Shown: positions 20,419 to 27,160 of the stretch, in pieces
Layout of the letters: each line of letters starts with the position of its first letter
Position numbering within the stretch: the stretch's first letter is position 1
NCBI GenBank assembly: GCA_947483555.1
Contig: CANKMW010000001.1
Coordinates: 203,266 to 267,265, forward strand
DNA: 64,000 bases
Direction: 5' to 3'
DNA from: Myxococcales bacterium
GTDB lineage: Bacteria > Myxococcota_A > Polyangia > Haliangiales > Haliangiaceae
Notes under the pieces: model-generated
Told to the model about the DNA's origin: nothing
Databases searched by the model: none
What the model saw: only the letters and a program-made list of their open reading frames with translations
Made by a program: the position numbers and the translations under genes

Positions 20419-21285
20419 ATGACCCGCATCCGCCTCGCCGTGCCATCGGTCTGCCTCACCCTCGCCGTCCTCACCCTCGCCGGCTGTGCCGGCGGCAAGA
20501 TGCACATGGCGTCGGCCCGCATGGCCGAGGCGCCCGCCGCCGCCCAGCCCACGCCGCCGCCGCTCGACCGCTCGCTGTTCGCGCGTGACCCGCAGGGCCA
20601 GCTCACCGAGGACGCGCTGCAGAAGATCCTGGCCGCACCGATCGAGCTCGAGTTGCCGGCGCGCGTCGGCGTCATCCCGGTGCTGACCGCCGCCGACTGG
20701 CGTGGCCCCAGCCCTGACTACCACGTGCCGGCCGGCGTGGCGCCGTTCGTGCGCAAGCTGCGCGGCACCGAGCCGTTCTCGCTGGTCACCGAGACCATGC
20801 CCATCCCGTCGGGCGCGCTGGGCATGGAGGCGCTGCGCGAGATCGCGGTCCGCTACCGGCTGCGCTACGTCGTGCTCTACCGCGAGGTGATCGCCACCAA
20901 GAAGAAGGCCAACCGCTGGGCCTGGGGCTACGCCACCGCGGTCGGCGCGCTGTTCCTGCCCGGTCAGCAGCACGAGGTCTACGGCTACATCGAGGCCACG
21001 ATGTTCGACGTCAAGACCGGTACGCTCATGTTCACCACCCGCCGCGCGGTGCAGGGTACGCGCCGCAACAACGTCTGGTATCAGGACGACAAGCTCGCCG
21101 CCCTGAGCTCGAAGCTGGTCGGCACCTACGCGCCCGATCTCGCCAACGACCTGATGAGCGACCTCTACCGCTACGCCGATGCCGCCCAGCTCGAGAACGA
21201 CCGCCGCAGCCGCGTCGCCACCGGCGAGCCGACGCCGAGGATCACGATGCCGCCGGCGCACGAGGTCGCGACCGACGCCAACTGA
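20419..21285 (+). CDS. Lipoprotein of unknown function
   Basis: 288 residues, with signal MTRIRLAVPSVCLTLAVLTL followed by lipobox AGC. The mature part is alpha/beta, with VGVIPVLTAADWRGPSPDYH, YRLRYVVLYREVIATKKKAN and EVYGYIEATMFDVKTGTLMF, and ends in a charged tail. Repeated aromatic strands suggest a compact envelope domain. An excellent AAAGGAG lies upstream, 9 bases before ATG 20419 and 6 bases before GTG 20416, so either codon may be used. Same strand as the preceding kinase but 127 bases away. Confidence 0.65.
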   Translation: MTRIRLAVPSVCLTLAVLTLAGCAGGKMHMASARMAEAPAAAQPTPPPLDRSLFARDPQGQLTEDALQKILAAPIELELPARVGVIPVLTAADWRGPSPDYHVPAGVAPFVRKLRGTEPFSLVTETMPIPSGALGMEALREIAVRYRLRYVVLYREVIATKKKANRWAWGYATAVGALFLPGQQHEVYGYIEATMFDVKTGTLMFTTRRAVQGTRRNNVWYQDDKLAALSSKLVGTYAPDLANDLMSDLYRYADAAQLENDRRSRVATGEPTPRITMPPAHEVATDAN

Positions 21286-21293
21286 GCCCGTGT

Positions 21294-21299
21294 TATCGT
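21294..21299 (+). promoter_or_regulatory. -10-like TATCGT of the nucleotidyltransferase pair
   Basis: TATCGT ends 6 bases before the GTG start at 21306, with no Shine-Dalgarno sequence. Confidence 0.4.
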
Positions 21300-21305
21300 T
21301 GGCGG

Positions 21306-21785
21306 GTGCAGGCCAGTGAGTTCGACGAAGCGGCGTTCTTCGCCGCCATCGCGGCGAGTGGGGTGCGCGCGCTCCTGATCGGCCGCCGCGCGCTCATCGC
21401 GCTCGGGCTACCGGTCATGACGAGCGACTACGACTTCTGGATCCACGCCGACGACTCCGCCGCATTCAACGCTGCGCTGGCGCCATTCGGCCTCATCCCC
21501 AACCGATCTCCGGACGAGGCGCGCGGGATCGGCCGATACGCGCTCGAGAACGACGAGCATGTCGACGTCGTCGTCGCTCGCGGCGTGTCGACCATCGACG
21601 GCCTCATGGTTCAGTTCTCCGACCTCTGGCCGCGACGGCAGCAGCTCCAGGTCGCGCCGGAGATCACGGTGGCCGCCCCCAGCCTGGACGACCTCATCCT
21701 CACCAAGCGCTTCGGAGCCCGCCCTCGCGACGCCGACGACATCCGGATGCTCGAAGATCTCCGGCGCGGAGCGGCTGGGTCGTGA
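21306..21785 (+). CDS. Nucleotidyltransferase-fold protein
   Basis: 159 residues from GTG. The segment LLIGRRALIALGLPVMTSDY followed by DFWIHADD fits the AbiEii/DUF6036-type minimal nucleotidyltransferase pattern: a GxxA helix followed by DxD metal residues. A third acidic position appears in EHVDVVVARG. The typical first Gly-Gly is Gly-Arg here. The C-terminus SLDDLILTKRFGARPRDADD also matches this family. Such proteins transfer nucleotides to tRNA or proteins, often as toxins. The next small gene overlaps its stop by 4 bases, so they form a coupled pair. Confidence 0.65.
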   Translation: MQASEFDEAAFFAAIAASGVRALLIGRRALIALGLPVMTSDYDFWIHADDSAAFNAALAPFGLIPNRSPDEARGIGRYALENDEHVDVVVARGVSTIDGLMVQFSDLWPRRQQLQVAPEITVAAPSLDDLILTKRFGARPRDADDIRMLEDLRRGAAGS

Positions 21786-22006
21786 CCAAGCTGGTCCCGG
21801 CGTCGCCGCAGCTGGCGGCGCGATGGCGCGCGGAGGAGGAGCGGCGTCTGCCAGCCGACGAGTTCGAGGCTCGGATCCGCGCCCCCATGACGGACGACGA
21901 GCGCGCCTTGATCGCCTGGTTCCAGCGCCGCTACCCCACGCCGGCGGCGCGGCTCGCCGCTCATCGCCGTCGCGAGCTCGAGCGGCGGCGCCAGCGGCGC
22001 GGCTAG
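21782..22006 (+). CDS. Small basic protein coupled to the nucleotidyltransferase
   Basis: 74 residues with a GTG start overlapping the previous stop as GTGA. The product is charged and helical (LAARWRAEEERRLPADEFEA) with a very Arg-rich end (HRRRELERRRQRRG). No family is recognised. Coupled expression suggests it acts with the nucleotidyltransferase, perhaps as partner or antitoxin; that is inference only. It converges on the kinase gene ending at 22065. Confidence 0.55.
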   Translation: MTKLVPASPQLAARWRAEEERRLPADEFEARIRAPMTDDERALIAWFQRRYPTPAARLAAHRRRELERRRQRRG

Positions 22007-22064
22007 CCAGACATCCGGCCGGCGCCTCGTCAGCGCGAACCAGGTCCGACGGACGCCTGGGCAC

Positions 22065-23150
22065 TCACGCCTTCTTGCGGCCGAAGATGCCGGGCAGGCG
22101 GTGGCGCAGGCCACGCAGGCGCTCGCCGAGCGCGGCCGGCTCCTCGGCGCGCAGCTCGGCGATCGGGGTCAGCGCCGACAGATCGCCGGTCCGGTAGCCG
22201 AGCCCCATCGCCGCCCGCAGGTCGTTCACCGACTTGGCCAGCACCGAGTGCAGGTCCTTGCGCAGCTGCACCTTCTTGAGCGCGGTCCCGATCTGGCGCG
22301 CGAACTCGCGCGTGTTCGGGAAGCGCTGCTCGGGGCGCGGCGACAGCGCGCGGTGGATCAGGGCCGCGAAGTCCGACGGCACATCGGAGCGCAGCGGCCG
22401 CAGCGGCTGGACCTGGCACTCGCGGAGCCGGGTGTAGGTCTCGTAGTCGTTCTGGCCCTCGAACAGCTTGCGACCGACCAGCGCTTCCCACAGCACCGAG
22501 CCGACCGCGAACTGATCCGAGGCCGGGATCGGGCGCTGGCCATTCACGATCTCCGGCGACAGGTACGACATCTTGCCCTTCACCACGCCGGGGTCCGTGG
22601 TCTCGGTCTCGCGGTCCCACGCCATCGCCAGGCCGAAGTCGATCACCTTCACCATGCCGCGGGTCGTGAGCAGGATGTTGTGCGGCGACACGTCGCGATG
22701 CACCACCGCCAGCACCTTGCCGTCGGGGCCGTGGCGCTCGTGGGCGGCGGCGAGCCCGCGCAGCATGCCGACGCCGATCGCCGCCACCAGCTCCCAGCGC
22801 GGACCCTCACCGCGGTCGAAGTGCCAGCGCGACCAGGTGCCGAGATCGACCGCCTCGATCCACTCCATCACCATGTAGAAGTTGCCGTCCTCGGCGACGA
22901 AGTCGCGGACCTCGGCGAGGTTGGGCGACTCGAGCGCGGCGCCGAGCCGCGCCTCCTCGACGAACATGTCGACGTAGTTCGGCTGCTCGGCCAGCGCCGG
23001 GTGCATCTGCTTGACCGCGACCACGCGGCGGAAGCCCATGTCACCCTCGACCTCGGCGCGCCACACGTCGGCCATGCCGCCCCGGCCCGCGATCTCGAGC
23101 AGCCGATAGCGACCTCCGATGAGATCTCCTGGGCTCGGCAACGCGGGCAT
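22065..23150 (-). CDS. Soluble Ser/Thr protein kinase
   Basis: 361 residues without a membrane helix, so cytosolic. Kinase domain about 12-275: GRGGMADVWRAEVEG, VVAVKQMHPAL, catalytic HRDVSPHNILL, VIDFGLAMAWD and YLSPEIVNG. The loop has Val-Ser in place of Leu-Lys, a variant frequent in myxobacteria, with catalytic Asp and Asn kept. A C-terminal helical extension (LRKDLHSVLAKSVNDLRAAM) ends in a basic tail FGRKKA. It is the only one of the six kinases here without a membrane anchor. Upstream lies the ABC transporter pair on the same strand. Confidence 0.9.
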   Translation of the reverse strand: MPALPSPGDLIGGRYRLLEIAGRGGMADVWRAEVEGDMGFRRVVAVKQMHPALAEQPNYVDMFVEEARLGAALESPNLAEVRDFVAEDGNFYMVMEWIEAVDLGTWSRWHFDRGEGPRWELVAAIGVGMLRGLAAAHERHGPDGKVLAVVHRDVSPHNILLTTRGMVKVIDFGLAMAWDRETETTDPGVVKGKMSYLSPEIVNGQRPIPASDQFAVGSVLWEALVGRKLFEGQNDYETYTRLRECQVQPLRPLRSDVPSDFAALIHRALSPRPEQRFPNTREFARQIGTALKKVQLRKDLHSVLAKSVNDLRAAMGLGYRTGDLSALTPIAELRAEEPAALGERLRGLRHRLPGIFGRKKA

Positions 23151-23184
23151 GCGGCGTCATCATCGCACGCCTCGCGGTTCACGC

Positions 23185-24051
23185 CTACGAGGTGACGTCG
23201 CGGCGCGTGAAGACCCACAGCCCGCCGGCGAAACAGGCCACGCTCAGGCCGCCACACCACGCCAGATCTTCCAGCAACCGACCGCGATTCACGCCGTCGC
23301 CGGCCGGATCGGCCCACCGGTAGACCTCGTGCCAGAAGTTCATGTGCGTGGTGGGCAACAGCTCCTTGAAGCCGGGGCCCATGAGCTGGTCGGGCAGCCG
23401 CTGCAGGACCGAGGAGATGAAGAAGCCACCGAGCGTGCCGACGTGCGCCACCACCGGGTTGTCGGTGATCGCCGACAGCAACAGCGCGACCGCGGCCACC
23501 AGCGCCAGCGCCACCCCGGCACCGAGCGCGGCCAGCGCGAACACCGCCGGCCAGTCGGCGGCGTCGACGCTCCAGAAGCCGGCCGACTTGTACTCCCAGA
23601 TGTAGACCAGCAGGTCACCCCCGCCGTACGCGATGTGGCCGACCAGCAGCGCCAGCGCGACCAGGAAGACGATGGTCAGCTCGATCCACAGCAGGCTGGC
23701 CACCGCCTTGGCCAGGTACAGCGCGGTGCGTGATGGCGGGCGGACCAGCAACGCGCGCAGCGTGCCGTCCTTGGCTTCACCGGCGAGCTGGCTGCCGGCG
23801 ACGGTCGCCACCACCAGGGGCAGGAGCGCGAAGAAGGCGATGTTGAGGACGAAGTTGGCGTAGAACGGGCCGTTGAGATAGACGCTGGGATCGAGCTTGA
23901 GGCCCTGCACCTCGCGGCCCTTGTACTGAGCCCAGCCGAAGCCGAACAGCGTCGCGGCGCAGAACAGCAGGCACAGGACGAAGCCGATGTACGACGACGG
24001 CCGGCGGTAGAGCTTGAACAGCTCCCAGCGCAGGAGCCGGATGAACGTCAC
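23185..24051 (-). CDS. ABC-2 type transporter permease
   Basis: 288 residues with about six membrane helices. It starts MTFIRLLRWELFKLYRRPSS, a typical N-terminus for single-gene ABC-2 permeases of the NatB/YhaP or Gld type. Then come helices such as YIGFVLCLLFCAATLFGFGW and FVLNIAFFALLPLVVATVAG, followed by GEAKDGTLRALLVRPPSRTA, the conserved cytosolic loop. The start overlaps the ATPase stop as ATGA. The pair would form an exporter with two copies of each subunit; the substrate is unknown. Confidence 0.88.
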   Translation of the reverse strand: MTFIRLLRWELFKLYRRPSSYIGFVLCLLFCAATLFGFGWAQYKGREVQGLKLDPSVYLNGPFYANFVLNIAFFALLPLVVATVAGSQLAGEAKDGTLRALLVRPPSRTALYLAKAVASLLWIELTIVFLVALALLVGHIAYGGGDLLVYIWEYKSAGFWSVDAADWPAVFALAALGAGVALALVAAVALLLSAITDNPVVAHVGTLGGFFISSVLQRLPDQLMGPGFKELLPTTHMNFWHEVYRWADPAGDGVNRGRLLEDLAWCGGLSVACFAGGLWVFTRRDVTS

Positions 24052-24965
24052 GCCGCCTGCTCCACCAGCGACACGAACACCTCCTCGAGGGTCGGCGCCT
24101 CGTCGGCGATCTCGTCGACCTCGACGCCGGCGGCGGCGAGCCGGGCGACCAGGGCCGCCGGCGTGACCTCACCGTGCGCGCCGTCGCGGCCGACATGAAG
24201 CAACCCGGGCTCGACCTCGCGGGCCTCGACGCCCAGGCTGGCGGCCACCGCCCGCGCGGCCTCGATCGGCCGGGCCCGCAAGCGGACGCGGCGCCGGCCG
24301 GCGAGCAACTCGGCGACCTCGCCTTCCCACAGCCGCGCGCCGCGCGCGATGATCGCGCCGCGGTTGCACACCTGCTCGACCTCGGCCAGCAGGTGCGACG
24401 ACAGCAGCACGGTGATGCCGTCGTCGCCGGCCAGGCTGCGCACCAGCGCCCGCATGTCGCGGATCCCCATCGGGTCGAGCCCGTTGGTGGGCTCGTCGAG
24501 GATGATCAGCTCCGGCCGCGGCAGCAGCGCCGCCGCGATCGCCAGCCGCTGCTTCATGCCGTGCGAGTAGATGCGCACCAGATCGGCCGCCCGATCGCGC
24601 AGGTCGACGCGATCGAGCACCTCGTCGAGGCGCGCCGCCGGCGCACCGCCCGACAGGTCGCTCAGCATGCGGAGGTTGTCGCGGCCCGACAGGTAGCCGT
24701 AGAGCGCTGGTCCCTCGACGATCGCGCCGATGCGGGCCAGGGCCCGGCGGTCGCCAGCCGGGCGACCGAGCAGCTCGATCCGGCCGGCGGTCGGACGGAC
24801 CAGGCCGAGCAGCATGCGCAGGGTCGTGCTCTTGCCGGCGCCGTTGGGGCCGAGGAACCCGTAGACGTCGCCCCGCTCGACGGTGATCGAGACCCGATCG
24901 ACGACGGTGCGCTGGCGGTAGCGCTTGCAGAGATCGTGCGTGGCGAGGACCACCGAGCCGGACAC
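24048..24965 (-). CDS. ABC transporter ATP-binding protein
   Basis: 305 residues from a GTG at 24965 with a strong GGAGGG site 4 bases upstream; the open frame further upstream lacks coding character. Walker A is FLGPNGAGKSTTLRMLLGLV, the signature is YSHGMKQRLAIAAALLPRPE, and Walker B is LIILDEPTNGLDP followed by the switch His in LLSSHLLAEVEQ. A C-terminal domain of about 85 residues ends APTLEEVFVSLVEQ, as in DrrA/CcmA-type exporters. It forms an operon with the permease. Confidence 0.93.
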   Translation of the reverse strand: MSGSVVLATHDLCKRYRQRTVVDRVSITVERGDVYGFLGPNGAGKSTTLRMLLGLVRPTAGRIELLGRPAGDRRALARIGAIVEGPALYGYLSGRDNLRMLSDLSGGAPAARLDEVLDRVDLRDRAADLVRIYSHGMKQRLAIAAALLPRPELIILDEPTNGLDPMGIRDMRALVRSLAGDDGITVLLSSHLLAEVEQVCNRGAIIARGARLWEGEVAELLAGRRRVRLRARPIEAARAVAASLGVEAREVEPGLLHVGRDGAHGEVTPAALVARLAAAGVEVDEIADEAPTLEEVFVSLVEQAA

Positions 24966-25012
24966 CGCCCTCCGTTTAGCGCACCACGGCGACCCACGCA
25001 CCCCGATTTCGG

Positions 25013-25018
25013 TAGGAT
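25013..25018 (+). promoter_or_regulatory. -10-like TAGGAT of the 25027 hydrolase
   Basis: GGTAGGAT ends 8 bases before the ATG at 25027, in the 61-base divergent gap shared with the ABC transporter operon. Confidence 0.4.
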
Positions 25019-25026
25019 GCGGGTCG

Positions 25027-26130
25027 ATGTCGTCGTCTCGTCGTTGCCTCGCGCTCGCGTTGCTTCTGGGTGCGGTCACCGCCTGCGGCGGCGACGATGG
25101 CGCGGTCCCCGATCTGTCGGTGGAGGCCGCGGGTGAGCACGGCGTCGGCACCCGGCGCGCCACGCTGGTCGACGCCGCCCGCCAGCGCTCGCTGACGATC
25201 CAGGTCTGGTATCCGGCCGCGGCGGCGAGCGGCGGCTTCACCGTCGAGCAGTTCGAGGACGAGCCGCGACGGAGCACCTACGCCGGGCTGCTCGCCGCCG
25301 CCGATCCGGCCTGTCCGAGCCGGACCGCGCAGGCCCAGCCGGATGCGACGCCGACCGCGGGCAGCTACCCGATGGTCGCGTTCTCACATTGCCACGAGTG
25401 CACGCGCTTCTCGGCCATGACCATCGCCGAGCGTCTGGCCAGCCATGGCTTCGTGGTGGTCGCCGTCGATCACAGCGGCAACACGCTGTGGGACAGGCTC
25501 GCCAGCACCGGCCTGCCGCTCGATGCCGGCACGCTCGAGCTGCGGGTCGCCGACGTCGCGTTCGCCCTCGACCGCGTGCGACTCGACCCGGCCTTCGCCG
25601 CCATGGCCGCCGTGATCGATCCCGCCCACACCGGCGTCTTCGGGCACAGCTTCGGTGCGGTCACCGCCGGCCTGTACGCGCAGCGCTTCGGGGTCGGGGC
25701 CGCGTTCGCGCTCGCCGCCCCGATGGAGAACCCGCTCTTGCCCGGGGTGACGATCACGTCGATCGCGGCGCCGCTCGGCTTCCTGGTCGCGCGCGAGGAC
25801 AACTCGATCAGCGAGCTGGGCAACGGCCTCATCCGCGGCAACTTCGAGCGCGCCACCAGCCCGGCGTGGAAGATCGAGGTCGCCGACGCCGGCCACTGGT
25901 CGGTGTCCGACCTGGTCGGCGTGGTGCCGGGCTTCGCGCCCGGCTGTGGCGCCGACGAGCGCCAGACCGACGGTCAGCCGTTCACGTATCTCGACGCCGC
26001 CACCGGCCGCGGCATCGCGGCCGCCTACGTGACCGCGTTCTTCAAGGCGACCCTGGTCGCCGACGCTGGCGCCGAGGCGTACCTGTCGTCGCCGCACCCG
26101 GCGCCGACGGTCGCGGTCGAGTCGCGCTGA
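25027..26130 (+). CDS. Alpha/beta-hydrolase lipoprotein (PAF-acetylhydrolase/dienelactone-hydrolase-like)
   Basis: 367 residues. Lipoprotein signal MSSSRRCLALALLLGAVTAC then GGDDG. The catalytic fold shows an oxyanion strand GSYPMVAFSHCHECTRFSAM, an active-site Ser in GVFGHSFGAVTAGLYA, and a late His in VADAGHWSVSDL. An opening segment RSLTIQVWYPAAA is typical of the platelet-activating-factor acetylhydrolase-like group of exported esterases. Several Cys residues in the mature part could form disulphides. Its stop overlaps the start of the next gene (TGATG), so the two are coupled. Confidence 0.8.
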   Translation: MSSSRRCLALALLLGAVTACGGDDGAVPDLSVEAAGEHGVGTRRATLVDAARQRSLTIQVWYPAAAASGGFTVEQFEDEPRRSTYAGLLAAADPACPSRTAQAQPDATPTAGSYPMVAFSHCHECTRFSAMTIAERLASHGFVVVAVDHSGNTLWDRLASTGLPLDAGTLELRVADVAFALDRVRLDPAFAAMAAVIDPAHTGVFGHSFGAVTAGLYAQRFGVGAAFALAAPMENPLLPGVTITSIAAPLGFLVAREDNSISELGNGLIRGNFERATSPAWKIEVADAGHWSVSDLVGVVPGFAPGCGADERQTDGQPFTYLDAATGRGIAAAYVTAFFKATLVADAGAEAYLSSPHPAPTVAVESR

Positions 26131-26723
26131 TGACCACCCCGGCGCCGGCGCGACTCGAGCGCAGCGGCGTGGCCGACGCCGCCGCGGTGCTGGCCCGCGC
26201 GCTCGCCGACGACCCGGGCTGGATCCACATCTTCCCGGACCCCGGACCGCGGCTGGTGCGCATGACCCGGATGCTACGGCTCATGATCGATCGCGCGTAC
26301 GTGGCCCACGGCGCGTCGCTGGTGATGCCCGGCGGCGCGGCGGCGGTGTGGGCGCCGCCGGGCGCACACGACGTGCCGGCCTTGACGATGTTGCGGGTCG
26401 CGCCGCGGCTGGCGTGGCTGCTCGGCCGGCGGGTGCCGGCCGGGATCCGCCTGTTCCGCGCCATGAGCGCGGCCACGCCCTCGGAGCCGCATCACTACCT
26501 GGCCATCCTCGGCGTCGACCCGGCGCACCAGGGTCGAGGACTCGGCGTCGCGGTGATGGCGCCGACCCTGGCTCGCTGCGACCACGACCGGACCCTGGCC
26601 TGGCTCGAGACCACCAACCCCAAGAATCACTCCTTCTACCGTCGGGTCGGCTTCGAGCTCGCCCACGAGACCGCCATCCCGGGCGGCCCGACGATCAGCT
26701 TCTTCGCCCGCCAGCCGCGCTGA
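26130..26723 (+). CDS. GNAT-family N-acetyltransferase
   Basis: 197 residues. The acetyl-CoA binding core reads YLAILGVDPAHQGRGLGVAV, containing the QGRGLG pyrophosphate loop, and is followed by LAWLETTNPKNHSFYRRVGF, a common C-terminal GNAT motif. The N-terminal helix pair DAAAVLARALADDPGWIHIF is also usual. The substrate is unknown. The ATG shares one base with the preceding stop, so it is translationally coupled to the esterase gene. Confidence 0.88.
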   Translation: MTTPAPARLERSGVADAAAVLARALADDPGWIHIFPDPGPRLVRMTRMLRLMIDRAYVAHGASLVMPGGAAAVWAPPGAHDVPALTMLRVAPRLAWLLGRRVPAGIRLFRAMSAATPSEPHHYLAILGVDPAHQGRGLGVAVMAPTLARCDHDRTLAWLETTNPKNHSFYRRVGFELAHETAIPGGPTISFFARQPR

Positions 26724-26754
26724 TCGCGGCCCGGAGACGTGCTGTAGTGCCGGC

Positions 26755-27120
26755 ATGTCCGACCACAACCCGCAGGTCTTGCTCGCGCTCGAGGTGTGGA
26801 TCGCCGCGGCGTGGGCCGATGGCGTGATCACGGAGGCCGAGGAGGCCGGGATGAAGGCGGTGATCAACATCGCCAAGCTCAGCGACGAGGAGCGGGCGAC
26901 CGCCGTCGGCTGGCTGGGCAAGAAGGTCGAGCTCGACGACGTCAACGTGTCGCAGATCCCGACCGCCGAACGCGTCAACATCTTCGCCGCCGCGCTCGGC
27001 GTGGTGGCCATGGACGAGGAGGTCGCCGCCGCCGAGCGGATCTTTCTCGAGCGGCTGCAGATCGCGCTGCAGATCGACGACGCCACCGCGTCGTCGATCC
27101 GCAAGCGCAGTGGCGTTTGA
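26755..27120 (+). CDS. TerB-like protein
   Basis: 121 residues, all-helical. The segments ALEVWIAAAWADGVITEAEE and LGVVAMDEEVAAAERIFLER show the two acidic, metal-binding repeats of the TerB/DjlA-N fold. Such proteins occur in tellurite-resistance and general stress modules, but isolated copies are common and no ter genes are nearby. GTGCTGTAGTGCCGGC precedes the ATG, similar to the sequence before the 17188 gene. It converges on the PEGA gene. Confidence 0.8.
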   Translation: MSDHNPQVLLALEVWIAAAWADGVITEAEEAGMKAVINIAKLSDEERATAVGWLGKKVELDDVNVSQIPTAERVNIFAAALGVVAMDEEVAAAERIFLERLQIALQIDDATASSIRKRSGV

Positions 27121-27160
27121 CGCGCGCCTGACGCGCGTCTGACCGCGCCCGCCGCGGCGG

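Noticed and set aside
18531..20675. A 714-codon minus-strand frame opposite the 18666 kinase
   Set aside because: The plus strand has intact kinase motifs and a good start. The opposite frame is Arg/Gly/His-rich without motifs.
24966..25277. A longer ABC ATPase starting at 25277
   Set aside because: The upstream part is the reverse strand of the 25027 lipoprotein gene. GTG 24965 has a strong GGAGGG site and a normal N-terminus.
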